Virus record (IMG/VR): IMGVR_UViG_3300034375_010407
Span: 1-47,803 of that record
From: a virus
DNA: 47,803 nucleotides
Strand: one strand, 5' to 3'
How positions within the stretch are numbered: position 1 is the first letter of the stretch; every line of letters begins with the position of its first letter. Positions 15,112 through 22,050 of the stretch are shown here, one piece after another. The position numbers and the translations under genes are program-made. The notes below the pieces were generated by a model. The model saw only the letters and a list, made by a program, of their open reading frames with translations. It had not been told where the DNA came from and did no database searches.

Positions 15112-15768
15112 TTAGTGTTTAAAATTTTCCACCATAGGAAAGATTTTACTAATTGCTTCAGCACAAGCCTTGGCAATTAATCTATGTTCAAGTTGAGTTT
15201 CTTCTCCGGTACGAATATCAATATAATGAATCCAACTGCGAATAGAACCTTTCATATACATTCTTGACATAGTATTACCTTCGGGTAGAACACAACGTGC
15301 TTGCTCTTTGGCAATACCATTTTCAATGGCCCAACGATAAGCATCTCGGGCGGCATTAATAACTTCTTGTTGTTTATCTTGCCATTCAGATTCTAGTCGC
15401 GGATCATTTACCTTAATACTATTTTGGCGGTTTTTAGGATCTTGGAGTCTGGCTTCACGATAAACAAAGATCATGTCTTTTGTTGGATCGGCATAACGTT
15501 GACTAAATTCCTGGAAACGAAAGGAAGCGTGTCGGAGAATTTGACGACCAATATCACGAGTACATTCGATTTCTAAATTTGCATCAGCCATCTCAAATGG
15601 TGACCAGTGTTTATGATTGATTAGATAAGCCAATAACCTATCGCTTGTTTCTGTGTTATATTGGTTAGATGGGTTTGATACCCTTGCGCAAAAGGCAATA
15701 AATTCCTGCATATCACTAATATCTGTATTATCAACAGGTTGCGTGTATGCCTTCAAAGTTACTTTCAT
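15112..15768 (-). CDS. thyX: ThyX, flavin-dependent thymidylate synthase
   Basis: This 218-residue protein makes dTMP from dUMP using FAD and methylenetetrahydrofolate. The signature RHASFRFQEFSQRY is the ThyX motif in which residues contact FAD and dUMP, and WSPFEMADANLEIECTRDIG precedes it. A longer open frame begins with a TTG at 15780. The ATG at 15766-15768 is preferred because it overlaps the primase stop (ATGA) and follows GGAG by 6 bases. T4 itself uses ThyA (td); ThyX is usual in marine T4-like phages. Confidence 0.95.
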   Translation of the reverse strand: MKVTLKAYTQPVDNTDISDMQEFIAFCARVSNPSNQYNTETSDRLLAYLINHKHWSPFEMADANLEIECTRDIGRQILRHASFRFQEFSQRYADPTKDMIFVYREARLQDPKNRQNSIKVNDPRLESEWQDKQQEVINAARDAYRWAIENGIAKEQARCVLPEGNTMSRMYMKGSIRSWIHYIDIRTGEETQLEHRLIAKACAEAISKIFPMVENFKH

Positions 15769-16796
15769 CAAATTCTCCAATTTGCTAGTGCTAGTTTAGC
15801 TTGCAGGTCACTAAACGTATTATGATCAATTGTGTGTTTGATAAATTCCGGAGTCATTCCTGCCATGACCATATCATTCACATCTTTATGTTCTAGGTTT
15901 TTGGGCCAGATACATACTTTATATCCGTTGTATATCGCCTTTTCAATTTTGGAAGCAGTTTCTTTTGATCTTGGTTCATTATCATAAATTAATACCAGAT
16001 TATCTTTGTTAAAACCTTTTAGAGCAGAAACCATCTGGCCACCAGCGACTGCTATTGAGTTCTCCACAAACATAGAATCAATTGGACCTTCAAGAACATA
16101 TGTTGTTTCTTTTTTATCAACTGTATCTAAGCCATAAATTTTAGGAACAGTTTCGTCCAAGACAATGGTGATATATTTCACACCTCTATCACCGGTTCGA
16201 AACGATCTACCTTGGTAAGCATGTAAATCTTTATTTTCATTAAAGAATGGTATTAGTAACCTACGCTCATCGTACTTTAAAGCATCTTTATTAAATTTAT
16301 TTGGAATAAATCTATTTGTAAATTCCATAAAATTTGGACATGCAAATAGTTTCGCATGATACTTATTCGGTATCTTACGTTTGATAATATATTTTTTTAT
16401 AGAATCGTCTGGTGAAAGTTGACTTACTTTCTTAAGACCTTTTAACGGTTCCGATTTAAGGAATTTTGGTTTTTTCATTTTTTCAAAGAATTCTTCCCTT
16501 TTCAATTCCTCGGGAGTTTTATTTTCTTTGATATTTTCTAGTTGCATCTCATTAAATAGGTTTAAGTCAACTGTTTTAATAAGATTAACTGCTGACATAC
16601 TCGCACCGCAATTATGACAGTGATAGGCCCATTTACCTTTAGTTTGATAAATGTAGCCCCTTGCTCTATTTTTATTTGTTTCCGAATCCCCGCAAATTGG
16701 GCAACGAAAATTATATAGCGTAGAACTTTTCTTTTGAAATTTATCTAGTCGGGTTGACAACAACCCAATATATTTTTGTATAATCCAAGTATTCAT
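15768..16796 (-). CDS. 61: gp61 DNA primase
   Basis: The 342-residue protein makes RNA primers for lagging-strand synthesis and partners gp41. An N-terminal zinc-binding domain has CPICGDSE (C32, C35) and HCHNCG (C60, C63). The TOPRIM domain shows YVLEGPIDSMF with the catalytic glutamate and NLVLIYDNEP with the metal-binding aspartate. It is coupled to thyX by an ATGA overlap. Confidence 0.95.
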   Translation of the reverse strand: MNTWIIQKYIGLLSTRLDKFQKKSSTLYNFRCPICGDSETNKNRARGYIYQTKGKWAYHCHNCGASMSAVNLIKTVDLNLFNEMQLENIKENKTPEELKREEFFEKMKKPKFLKSEPLKGLKKVSQLSPDDSIKKYIIKRKIPNKYHAKLFACPNFMEFTNRFIPNKFNKDALKYDERRLLIPFFNENKDLHAYQGRSFRTGDRGVKYITIVLDETVPKIYGLDTVDKKETTYVLEGPIDSMFVENSIAVAGGQMVSALKGFNKDNLVLIYDNEPRSKETASKIEKAIYNGYKVCIWPKNLEHKDVNDMVMAGMTPEFIKHTIDHNTFSDLQAKLALANWRI

Positions 16797-16813
16797 AATA
16801 TAATTATAGCTTA

Positions 16814-17185
16814 TTAAAGTTCTTCAGTATATAAGTTTTCTTCTTTTTCTTGTGATTCTAAATTTGATACCATTAAATATTGAGCTTCTTTATGAATAAC
16901 TTCATTTGCATTTAACAGTTGTTTAACTTTAAATAACCGTTCAGAAACTTTCCTAATGGTATCTTGAGTGACTTTATCATTTGAATCTTCCATTAAATCA
17001 TACAAAGCCGCATCAAGATTACAATCAACAGAATAGTCAATACTTATCTTAACTGTATTCCCGTCTTTTTCTGTAATTGTTTCAAGTTTTAAGGGCGGAA
17101 ATAATATTTCTTTAATTTCTGCCAGCAACTTTTGTGCTTGGTCGGGGGTTGGTTCCGGTTTTTTTCTCCAAGGAAACAAATTCAT
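16814..17185 (-). CDS. conserved-type protein of unknown function
   Basis: The 123-residue protein starts MNLFPWRKKPEPTPDQAQKL. A central beta part (TVKISIDYSVDCNLDAALYD) is followed by a long helical part with VSERLFKVKQLLNANEV. No family is recognised. It lies between primase and RegA. The ATG is chosen because it gives a complete domain; its first 74 bases overlap the next small frame. Confidence 0.7.
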   Translation of the reverse strand: MNLFPWRKKPEPTPDQAQKLLAEIKEILFPPLKLETITEKDGNTVKISIDYSVDCNLDAALYDLMEDSNDKVTQDTIRKVSERLFKVKQLLNANEVIHKEAQYLMVSNLESQEKEENLYTEEL

Positions 17186-17297
17186 TTTCTAATTCACCTT
17201 TCATTTTATTAATTGGTCGGTCAAAGAAATCGTCTTTAGTCCTAAGCCTTTTTTGAATTTTTTTAATTTCAATTTCGATTTCTTTGGTCGTTCTCAT
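17112..17297 (-). CDS. possible small gene overlapping its downstream neighbour
   Basis: This 61-codon frame starts exactly at the regA stop (TAATG) and reads MRTTKEIEIEIKKIQKRL, a plausible charged helix. It fills the 112 bases between regA and the 123-residue gene, then overlaps that gene by 74 bases. Coupling to regA supports it; the long overlap and weak ribosome binding site argue for caution. Confidence 0.45.
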   Translation of the reverse strand: MRTTKEIEIEIKKIQKRLRTKDDFFDRPINKMKGELENEFVSLEKKTGTNPRPSTKVAGRN

Positions 17298-17701
17298 TAG
17301 TTTTTCTTTCTACCTATGTTGTATTTTGATTCTAAATCCCAGTCATATTTTTCTTTATAGCTAATGATTTTAATTTGACTTATTGAGGCCATTGGCGTTT
17401 CAATTTTAGAAGGGTTAACAACTTCAATTAAATCCCAATCTTCCAGTAAACTAATAATCTTATTTCTTCTACCAATATCTTCGTCGGTATAATTAGACTC
17501 TTTACCATCTACTAAAAACATTTCTTTAAAATGTACAATGTAATATTTTCCTTGTTTATGAAAAATATGACATGATTGATATAAAGTTTTATTCTTACGG
17601 GAAGCAACACCGATTCGTGTTAATGTTTCTTTAATTTTTAAAAAGTTTTCTTCTTTTTTAATTCTCACTTCAACTAAAGTATCTAACAATTCATCCATCA
17701 T
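17297..17701 (-). CDS. regA: RegA translational repressor
   Basis: This 134-residue RNA-binding protein represses translation of early phage mRNAs at their start regions. RIGVASRKNKTLYQSCHIF and YYIVHFKEMFLVDG are nearly the same as in T4 RegA, as are SLLEDWDLIEVV and the final KYNIG. The gene lies in the conserved order regA-62-44-45 (transcription 45, 44, 62, regA). It begins 1 base after the gp62 stop. Likely targets include clamp and clamp loader mRNAs by analogy with T4. Confidence 0.97.
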   Translation of the reverse strand: MMDELLDTLVEVRIKKEENFLKIKETLTRIGVASRKNKTLYQSCHIFHKQGKYYIVHFKEMFLVDGKESNYTDEDIGRRNKIISLLEDWDLIEVVNPSKIETPMASISQIKIISYKEKYDWDLESKYNIGRKKN

Positions 17702-17702
17702 T

Positions 17703-18158
17703 CTACCTTTGCAATTTATTTTTTATTTCTTTTATTTGTTCACCAGTCAAAACGCGCAAAGCCGCTTTTGCTTTAACTTTATTGTATTTATAAAAATCGC
17801 AAATTACGTTAATGTTATCTTGTTCTTCTTTAGCTAGTTTTTCATTTTGCTTATCCTGTTCAGTCTTCCTTTTACCATATCTTTTTGACTTTCTGATAGA
17901 ATAAAACAAATAATCGTAATGCATCTGATCAGTTACATTATAATTCATATTCATTTGGTTAGAATAAAAAATAGTGTCAACAAAGTTAGATAAAGAACTA
18001 ATAGTTCTCCATTTCTCATATTTAAATTCTTGTTGAGAAACATCTAAATGTTCTTTACCTGTATTGATACTATTCTCAAAAAGCCAATTGTAGGTAGGTT
18101 TCTTTGTTTTTACTTCTACCTTTTCCGGTTCACGTTTTTGTAAAGTTACATCTAACAT
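17703..18158 (-). CDS. 62: gp62 clamp loader small subunit
   Basis: The 151-residue protein matches the pattern of gp62 of T4-like marine phages: NSINTGKEHLDV, DQMHYDYLFYSIRKSKRYGK and a C-terminal helix VKAKAALRVLTGEQIKEIKN. With four gp44 subunits it loads the clamp gp45. The sequence is divergent, as usual for gp62, so position next to regA is part of the evidence. Its start overlaps the stop of the DexA-like gene (TAATG). Confidence 0.88.
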   Translation of the reverse strand: MLDVTLQKREPEKVEVKTKKPTYNWLFENSINTGKEHLDVSQQEFKYEKWRTISSLSNFVDTIFYSNQMNMNYNVTDQMHYDYLFYSIRKSKRYGKRKTEQDKQNEKLAKEEQDNINVICDFYKYNKVKAKAALRVLTGEQIKEIKNKLQR

Positions 18159-18748
18159 TATTTGGTTGCCTGTGCTAAAGTTTGAAGTCGCATAATATCA
18201 AGGGCAACGTCATGCGCTGGATCGTGTTTTACATATCCTTCGCAATTAGGTGGGATGAATGAATCTTTAATATTGTGATGCCACGTTAGGCCATCAATTG
18301 TACTTTTGGTATCACGGATCGCCCACCATGGATATGGGAATTTATGTCCCGTAATTTCACAAATCATTTTCAATATAACTGGATCAAATGTATTATTACG
18401 GGTGTACACAACTCTGACATCATTAAGATCAATTTGAGAATTAAACCAAGGAATCATCTTATTAATACTTACATCTTCAGAACTTGGTTTGATAAGAGCC
18501 CGTGCTTCTTTGGATTGTTCTCTCCACCAATCAAGGGTTTCTGGATCAATTTCAAGATTATATACCTCGACTTGTTCCTGAACTTTGAATTTAATATTTT
18601 GAATTTGTTTAACGAGTTTATCAAACGTGTAATAACCTTCTCCGAGACGTTCGCGGCTGAATGTTGTCATTGCACAAGAAACCACCACACATTTGGATGC
18701 ATTTTGTGATAAAGTTTCAAAATCATAAATTACTGCATCGTTTTTCAT
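18158..18748 (-). CDS. dexA: DexA-like 3'-5' exonuclease (DEDD family)
   Basis: This 196-residue protein has the DEDD motif I IYDFETLSQ (D9, E11), a central TRNNTFDPVIL with the second aspartate and a C-terminal HDPAHDVALDIMRLQ with the remaining ligand and histidine. The pattern fits T4 DexA exonuclease and related 3'-5' exoribonucleases. It is placed between gp44 and gp62, within the clamp loader operon, and both junctions are direct TAATG overlaps. T4 has dexA elsewhere. Confidence 0.85.
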   Translation of the reverse strand: MKNDAVIYDFETLSQNASKCVVVSCAMTTFSRERLGEGYYTFDKLVKQIQNIKFKVQEQVEVYNLEIDPETLDWWREQSKEARALIKPSSEDVSINKMIPWFNSQIDLNDVRVVYTRNNTFDPVILKMICEITGHKFPYPWWAIRDTKSTIDGLTWHHNIKDSFIPPNCEGYVKHDPAHDVALDIMRLQTLAQATK

Positions 18749-19686
18749 TATTTAAACTCCGTTTCAATCATAACTTCTGCACAGAAAGCGGCAAAGTTAA
18801 TTTCTGGATTTGCCGAAAATGCATTTTGATATTGGTATTTGGCCACTGTAACAACCAATAGTGGAATTGATCTTGGGGTAAAATATTCTGAAGCTGATGA
18901 GTAAAACTCGTTATACAATACATCAACATCAGTATCAATATTATTTTTTACCCATTTACGAATTTCCGTATAGTTTTTATCCTTCATATATCCAATCAAT
19001 TCTTTGATGGAAGTTTCCTGAAGGTTTACCAGAATACCACTGTCAATACTACCTGTTACTGAATATCGTTGAATCTCATTTAACGTGCGACGCCAGTCTG
19101 GGAAATATTTAGAAATCAATTCAGCAATTACTGCTTTGTCGAATTTGATACCTTCATTATCCAGAATAAAGACCAATCGCTTCATAAACTTAGTGGCAAG
19201 TTTGGCCATATCTTTTTTACTGATTTTAAAATCAACCAAAGAGCAACGGGAATGTAACGGTTCAATAATTTTATTTTTGAAGTTACAAGTCAGAATAAAT
19301 CCGCAATTTTTTGAAAATTCTTCCATAAAATTACGTAATGCAGGTTGGGTAGAATTTGCATTAAGGTAGTCTGCTTCGTCCAAAATAACATATTTACGAC
19401 CGCCGCTTAAAGAAACTGACGATGCAAAATTAAGGATTTCATTTCTCAACGTATCAATATTACCATTCATAGATCCGTTTATTACAATATAGTCACATCC
19501 AAGTTCTTCAAGCATAGCTCGGGCAACAGTTGTTTTACCAACACCAGCTGTACCAGACAAAATCAAATTAGGAATATTCTTTTGGTCTATAAATTTCTGA
19601 AATACTTGTTTCAGGTCAGCTGGAAGAATTGTTTCTTCAATAGTTTTTGGACGGTACTTTTCCACAAACAAAAATTCGTCGTTCAC
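18748..19686 (-). CDS. 44: gp44 clamp loader ATPase subunit
   Basis: This AAA+ protein has Walker A GTAGVGKT (residues 45-52), Walker B ILDEAD (about 102-107) and the SRC motif (146-148), which senses nucleotide in neighbouring subunits. It forms the loader with gp62. An ATG at 19705-19707 opens the frame but has no ribosome binding site and lies in the terminator T-run. The GTG at 19684-19686 follows AAAGGATTTAAGC and gives 312 residues beginning VNDEFLFVEKYRPK, close to T4 gp44. Confidence 0.93.
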   Translation of the reverse strand: MNDEFLFVEKYRPKTIEETILPADLKQVFQKFIDQKNIPNLILSGTAGVGKTTVARAMLEELGCDYIVINGSMNGNIDTLRNEILNFASSVSLSGGRKYVILDEADYLNANSTQPALRNFMEEFSKNCGFILTCNFKNKIIEPLHSRCSLVDFKISKKDMAKLATKFMKRLVFILDNEGIKFDKAVIAELISKYFPDWRRTLNEIQRYSVTGSIDSGILVNLQETSIKELIGYMKDKNYTEIRKWVKNNIDTDVDVLYNEFYSSASEYFTPRSIPLLVVTVAKYQYQNAFSANPEINFAAFCAEVMIETEFK

Positions 19687-19710
19687 GCTTAAATCCTTTA
19701 TTATCATTAT

Positions 19711-19739
19711 AAAAATAGAAAGGGGGATTTACTCCCCCT
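19711..19739 (-). terminator. intrinsic terminator between gp45 and gp44
   Basis: On the minus strand AGGGGGA-GTAAA-TCCCCCT is a perfect 7-bp stem (arms 19733-19739 and 19721-19727) followed by TTCTATTTTT. It lies 4 bases after the gp45 stop. Partial termination here would make clamp transcripts more abundant than clamp loader transcripts. Confidence 0.85.
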
Positions 19740-19742
19740 AAT

Positions 19743-20402
19743 TTAGAAAGTTGAGTTATGTTCAACTGCAATCCAATAATCAACCAATTCGCTTGAGAAC
19801 TGGGAAATACCTTTAGAACTAATACTAACTTCGTATGTTGTCCCCGAAAGAATTTTATTAATATTTTCCAGTTTAAAAATAGCGTTAAACTCTTGAGTTG
19901 TTTCACCAATTTCAATTGAATAAATATCTCCCGAAGGATTTTTTGAATCAATAGATTTTAGATAAATGGAAGAACCATCACCAGTAATTGAAATTTCAGG
20001 CAACCCCAAAACCCCGGCAGCCCTTTCAATTTCTTTAAACTGGTCATATGTCATTTCAAAATTAGCATCTACTGAAGGTAAACTAATAGTTTTATCTGGA
20101 GCCTTTTTCAAAGTAGATTCATCAGCATATGTATAATTTGATTTAGTTTTTCCATCAGAAATTTCAACATAATTATCTTTAAATTCCAAAGTGGGCATAC
20201 TAAACAAGCTTAGCGTTGAAATAAAACGATCAATATTATAAATTGCAAAGTTTTTTGGAAAATTGGTATCTACTTTAGCTTTAGCCATAATAGTTCTGGA
20301 AGATGAAATAGTTTTTAATACATCGCCAGAATCAATACAAATAGATGCATTAATTTTAGAAAAGTTTTTCAAAATGTTTAAAGTATCTGTTGTGATATGC
20401 AT
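19743..20402 (-). CDS. 45: gp45 sliding clamp
   Basis: The 219-residue protein forms the trimeric ring that holds polymerase on DNA and, in T4, also activates late transcription with gp55 and gp33. It starts MHITTDTLNILKNFSKINA and contains PKNFAIYNIDRFISTLSLF and the C-terminal QFSSELVDYWIAVEHNSTF, as in T4 gp45. Two polypeptides of this window, gp43 and the 2OG dioxygenase, carry C-terminal peptides likely to bind it. It follows a 73-residue gene and the modification cassette on the same strand and ends at a strong hairpin. Confidence 0.95.
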   Translation of the reverse strand: MHITTDTLNILKNFSKINASICIDSGDVLKTISSSRTIMAKAKVDTNFPKNFAIYNIDRFISTLSLFSMPTLEFKDNYVEISDGKTKSNYTYADESTLKKAPDKTISLPSVDANFEMTYDQFKEIERAAGVLGLPEISITGDGSSIYLKSIDSKNPSGDIYSIEIGETTQEFNAIFKLENINKILSGTTYEVSISSKGISQFSSELVDYWIAVEHNSTF

Positions 20403-20419
20403 AATATAACTCCTATTTA

Positions 20420-20641
20420 CTAATTAACTGCATTTGCCATAATTTTAAAAATCTGAGCTGGCGTTTCTTTACAAGACATAACCCTTCCATTTTTCATAAC
20501 CATGGCTGTAACTGAAGGTTTATCACCATCAGGATTAATTAGAATTGTTTTTGGTTTATTGTACCGTTCTAATGCAGAAATTTCATCAGCATCAATCCAA
20601 AATTCATAATTATCTTCTGGGTGAGTCAATTCAATTAACAT
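20420..20641 (-). CDS. small protein of unknown function upstream of the clamp
   Basis: The 73-residue protein starts MLIELTHPEDNYEFWIDADE and is mostly beta in pattern, with TAMVMKNGRVMSCKETPAQI near the C-terminus, resembling short one-domain regulators of the FlbD type. No firm family is recognised. It lies 1 base after the glycosyltransferase stop and 17 bases before gp45. Confidence 0.7.
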   Translation of the reverse strand: MLIELTHPEDNYEFWIDADEISALERYNKPKTILINPDGDKPSVTAMVMKNGRVMSCKETPAQIFKIMANAVN

Positions 20642-20642
20642 A

Positions 20643-21497
20643 TTATTTACCTTTCTGTTTTTTCAATTTACTTGGATCAGCTGTGGCTGCCACTCCAACT
20701 GAAGCTAGATCAGCTAGCGAACCACCAAAAATATAAGAACCTACGTGTTGCAAACGCATCCATGGACAAAACCAAGTTTTAAGTCCGATTTCTTGAGCAC
20801 GTTGACAGAACCAATAATCTTCCGACAAATACCGTTTAGTCTTGGGATCAATTTCAGCCTGGAAGAATTGCATAATTTCACGAGAACCGTCAAATGCTTC
20901 TGTACGAACATGATCTGGTTTGTACATATATTGTGGAAAAGAATCTGTGTATTTCTGAAGTGCTGACTTAGCAACCATCATAAATCCAGTACCGATTTCC
21001 ATAACTTCCACCGGTTCGTCGATTTTAATAGAAGTCGTTCCGGCTTTGGGATTGAATACATAATCACCCACAAAGTTTTCCAGTACATTTGGATCTTCAT
21101 CAGCCACACCTTTGTCTACTGCTGCTTTAATCTTTTCCCAGGCAATAGTTTTCTTTGGATATGGACCGCCAATAATTTGATATTTATCTTCATCCATTGC
21201 TTGAAGTGCCATCAAAGCAATTACATCTTGAGGATTAAATCCAATGTCCGAGTCAATAAACATCATATGTTCTGATTCGCTACGCATAAACTCGTCAACG
21301 CAATAATTGCGAGCTCGCGTTACCAACGATTCGTTGAATAGAAAATATACCTGAAGAGGAATATTATGTTTGGCACAAAATGCCGAAAGATCAGCTACCG
21401 AACGAGTAAACATACCCGCGCATTGGCCGCCATACATCGGGGTAGCCAAAAATAAACCACGCTTACGAAGTTTTTCCACATCAATTTTAATTTCCAT
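20643..21497 (-). CDS. GT-A type glycosyltransferase
   Basis: The 284-residue protein has a GT-A (family 2 or Anp1-like) layout: LFLATPMYGG at the first strand, LFNESLVTRARNYCVDEFM, the DxD-type motif MMFIDSDIGF which binds metal and nucleotide sugar, and YLSEDYWFCQRAQEIGLKTW with the E-D catalytic base region. It overlaps the kinase gene stop by 1 base and belongs to the block oxygenase-kinase-glycosyltransferase. By eye its codons are richer in G and C than those of the neighbours. A role in glycosylating modified DNA bases is inferred from context; cell-surface or virion glycosylation is the alternative. Confidence 0.85.
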   Translation of the reverse strand: MEIKIDVEKLRKRGLFLATPMYGGQCAGMFTRSVADLSAFCAKHNIPLQVYFLFNESLVTRARNYCVDEFMRSESEHMMFIDSDIGFNPQDVIALMALQAMDEDKYQIIGGPYPKKTIAWEKIKAAVDKGVADEDPNVLENFVGDYVFNPKAGTTSIKIDEPVEVMEIGTGFMMVAKSALQKYTDSFPQYMYKPDHVRTEAFDGSREIMQFFQAEIDPKTKRYLSEDYWFCQRAQEIGLKTWFCPWMRLQHVGSYIFGGSLADLASVGVAATADPSKLKKQKGK

Positions 21498-22033
21498 TAG
21501 TTTACCATCTCCTTAGTAATTGCTTCAAATACTACTTCTTGTTCTTTTAAATTATTATTTTGATACCTAGAAACATTAAGCATCAAAAACATGTTAGATA
21601 AAATATTAAGAATTTTAGTTTCACGGCCTTGTAGCCATTGTTCGTTTTGGTCACTACCCCGTTCCTCGCACCGTTTATCACGAACTTCCCGTTCGGTTTC
21701 TAAATAAACGATTTTAAGGTCATAATGTTCCATACAATATTCAAGAAACGAAGTAGTAAATAATCTATCGCCTTCATAAATTACAATAGAATCATCGCTT
21801 AATGTATTTAGAAATTTTATAGCTTCCGGTTGAACCGCCATACTCATGCGATCAGTTCCGGAAAATACCTCACCTTCTTCATATTTTCCTAGAATATAAA
21901 TGTTTCCTCTTTGTAAATAAGGCACAAGTTTATATTCTTGATATTTGGGTTCCATTTCAAATTCATTAATAATACGTTTCATTAAAGTTGATTTTCCGGA
22001 ACCTGGCTCACCGCCAATTGCAATTATTCTCAT
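21497..22033 (-). CDS. P-loop kinase (AAA_33-like), possible modified-base kinase
   Basis: The 178-residue protein starts MRIIAIGGEPGSGKSTLMKR with a perfect P-loop (GEPGSGKST). SIVIYEGDRLFTTSFLEYC contains the second acidic motif and VYLETEREVRDKRCEERG the lid arginines typical of small nucleotide or polynucleotide kinases. In known hypermodified phages a P-loop kinase phosphorylates 5-hydroxymethyl pyrimidines in DNA before further substitution. The position between a TET/JBP-like oxygenase and a glycosyltransferase fits this. A free nucleotide kinase is the main alternative. Confidence 0.8.
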   Translation of the reverse strand: MRIIAIGGEPGSGKSTLMKRIINEFEMEPKYQEYKLVPYLQRGNIYILGKYEEGEVFSGTDRMSMAVQPEAIKFLNTLSDDSIVIYEGDRLFTTSFLEYCMEHYDLKIVYLETEREVRDKRCEERGSDQNEQWLQGRETKILNILSNMFLMLNVSRYQNNNLKEQEVVFEAITKEMVN

Positions 22034-22050
22034 TTTATATTTCCATTCAT

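Noticed and set aside
17785-17792. TATAAATA box on the minus strand inside gp62
   Set aside because: It lies in the middle of the gp62 coding sequence (codons for Y-K-Y-N) about 90 bases before regA. In AT-rich coding DNA a chance match is likely, and regA is already co-transcribed.
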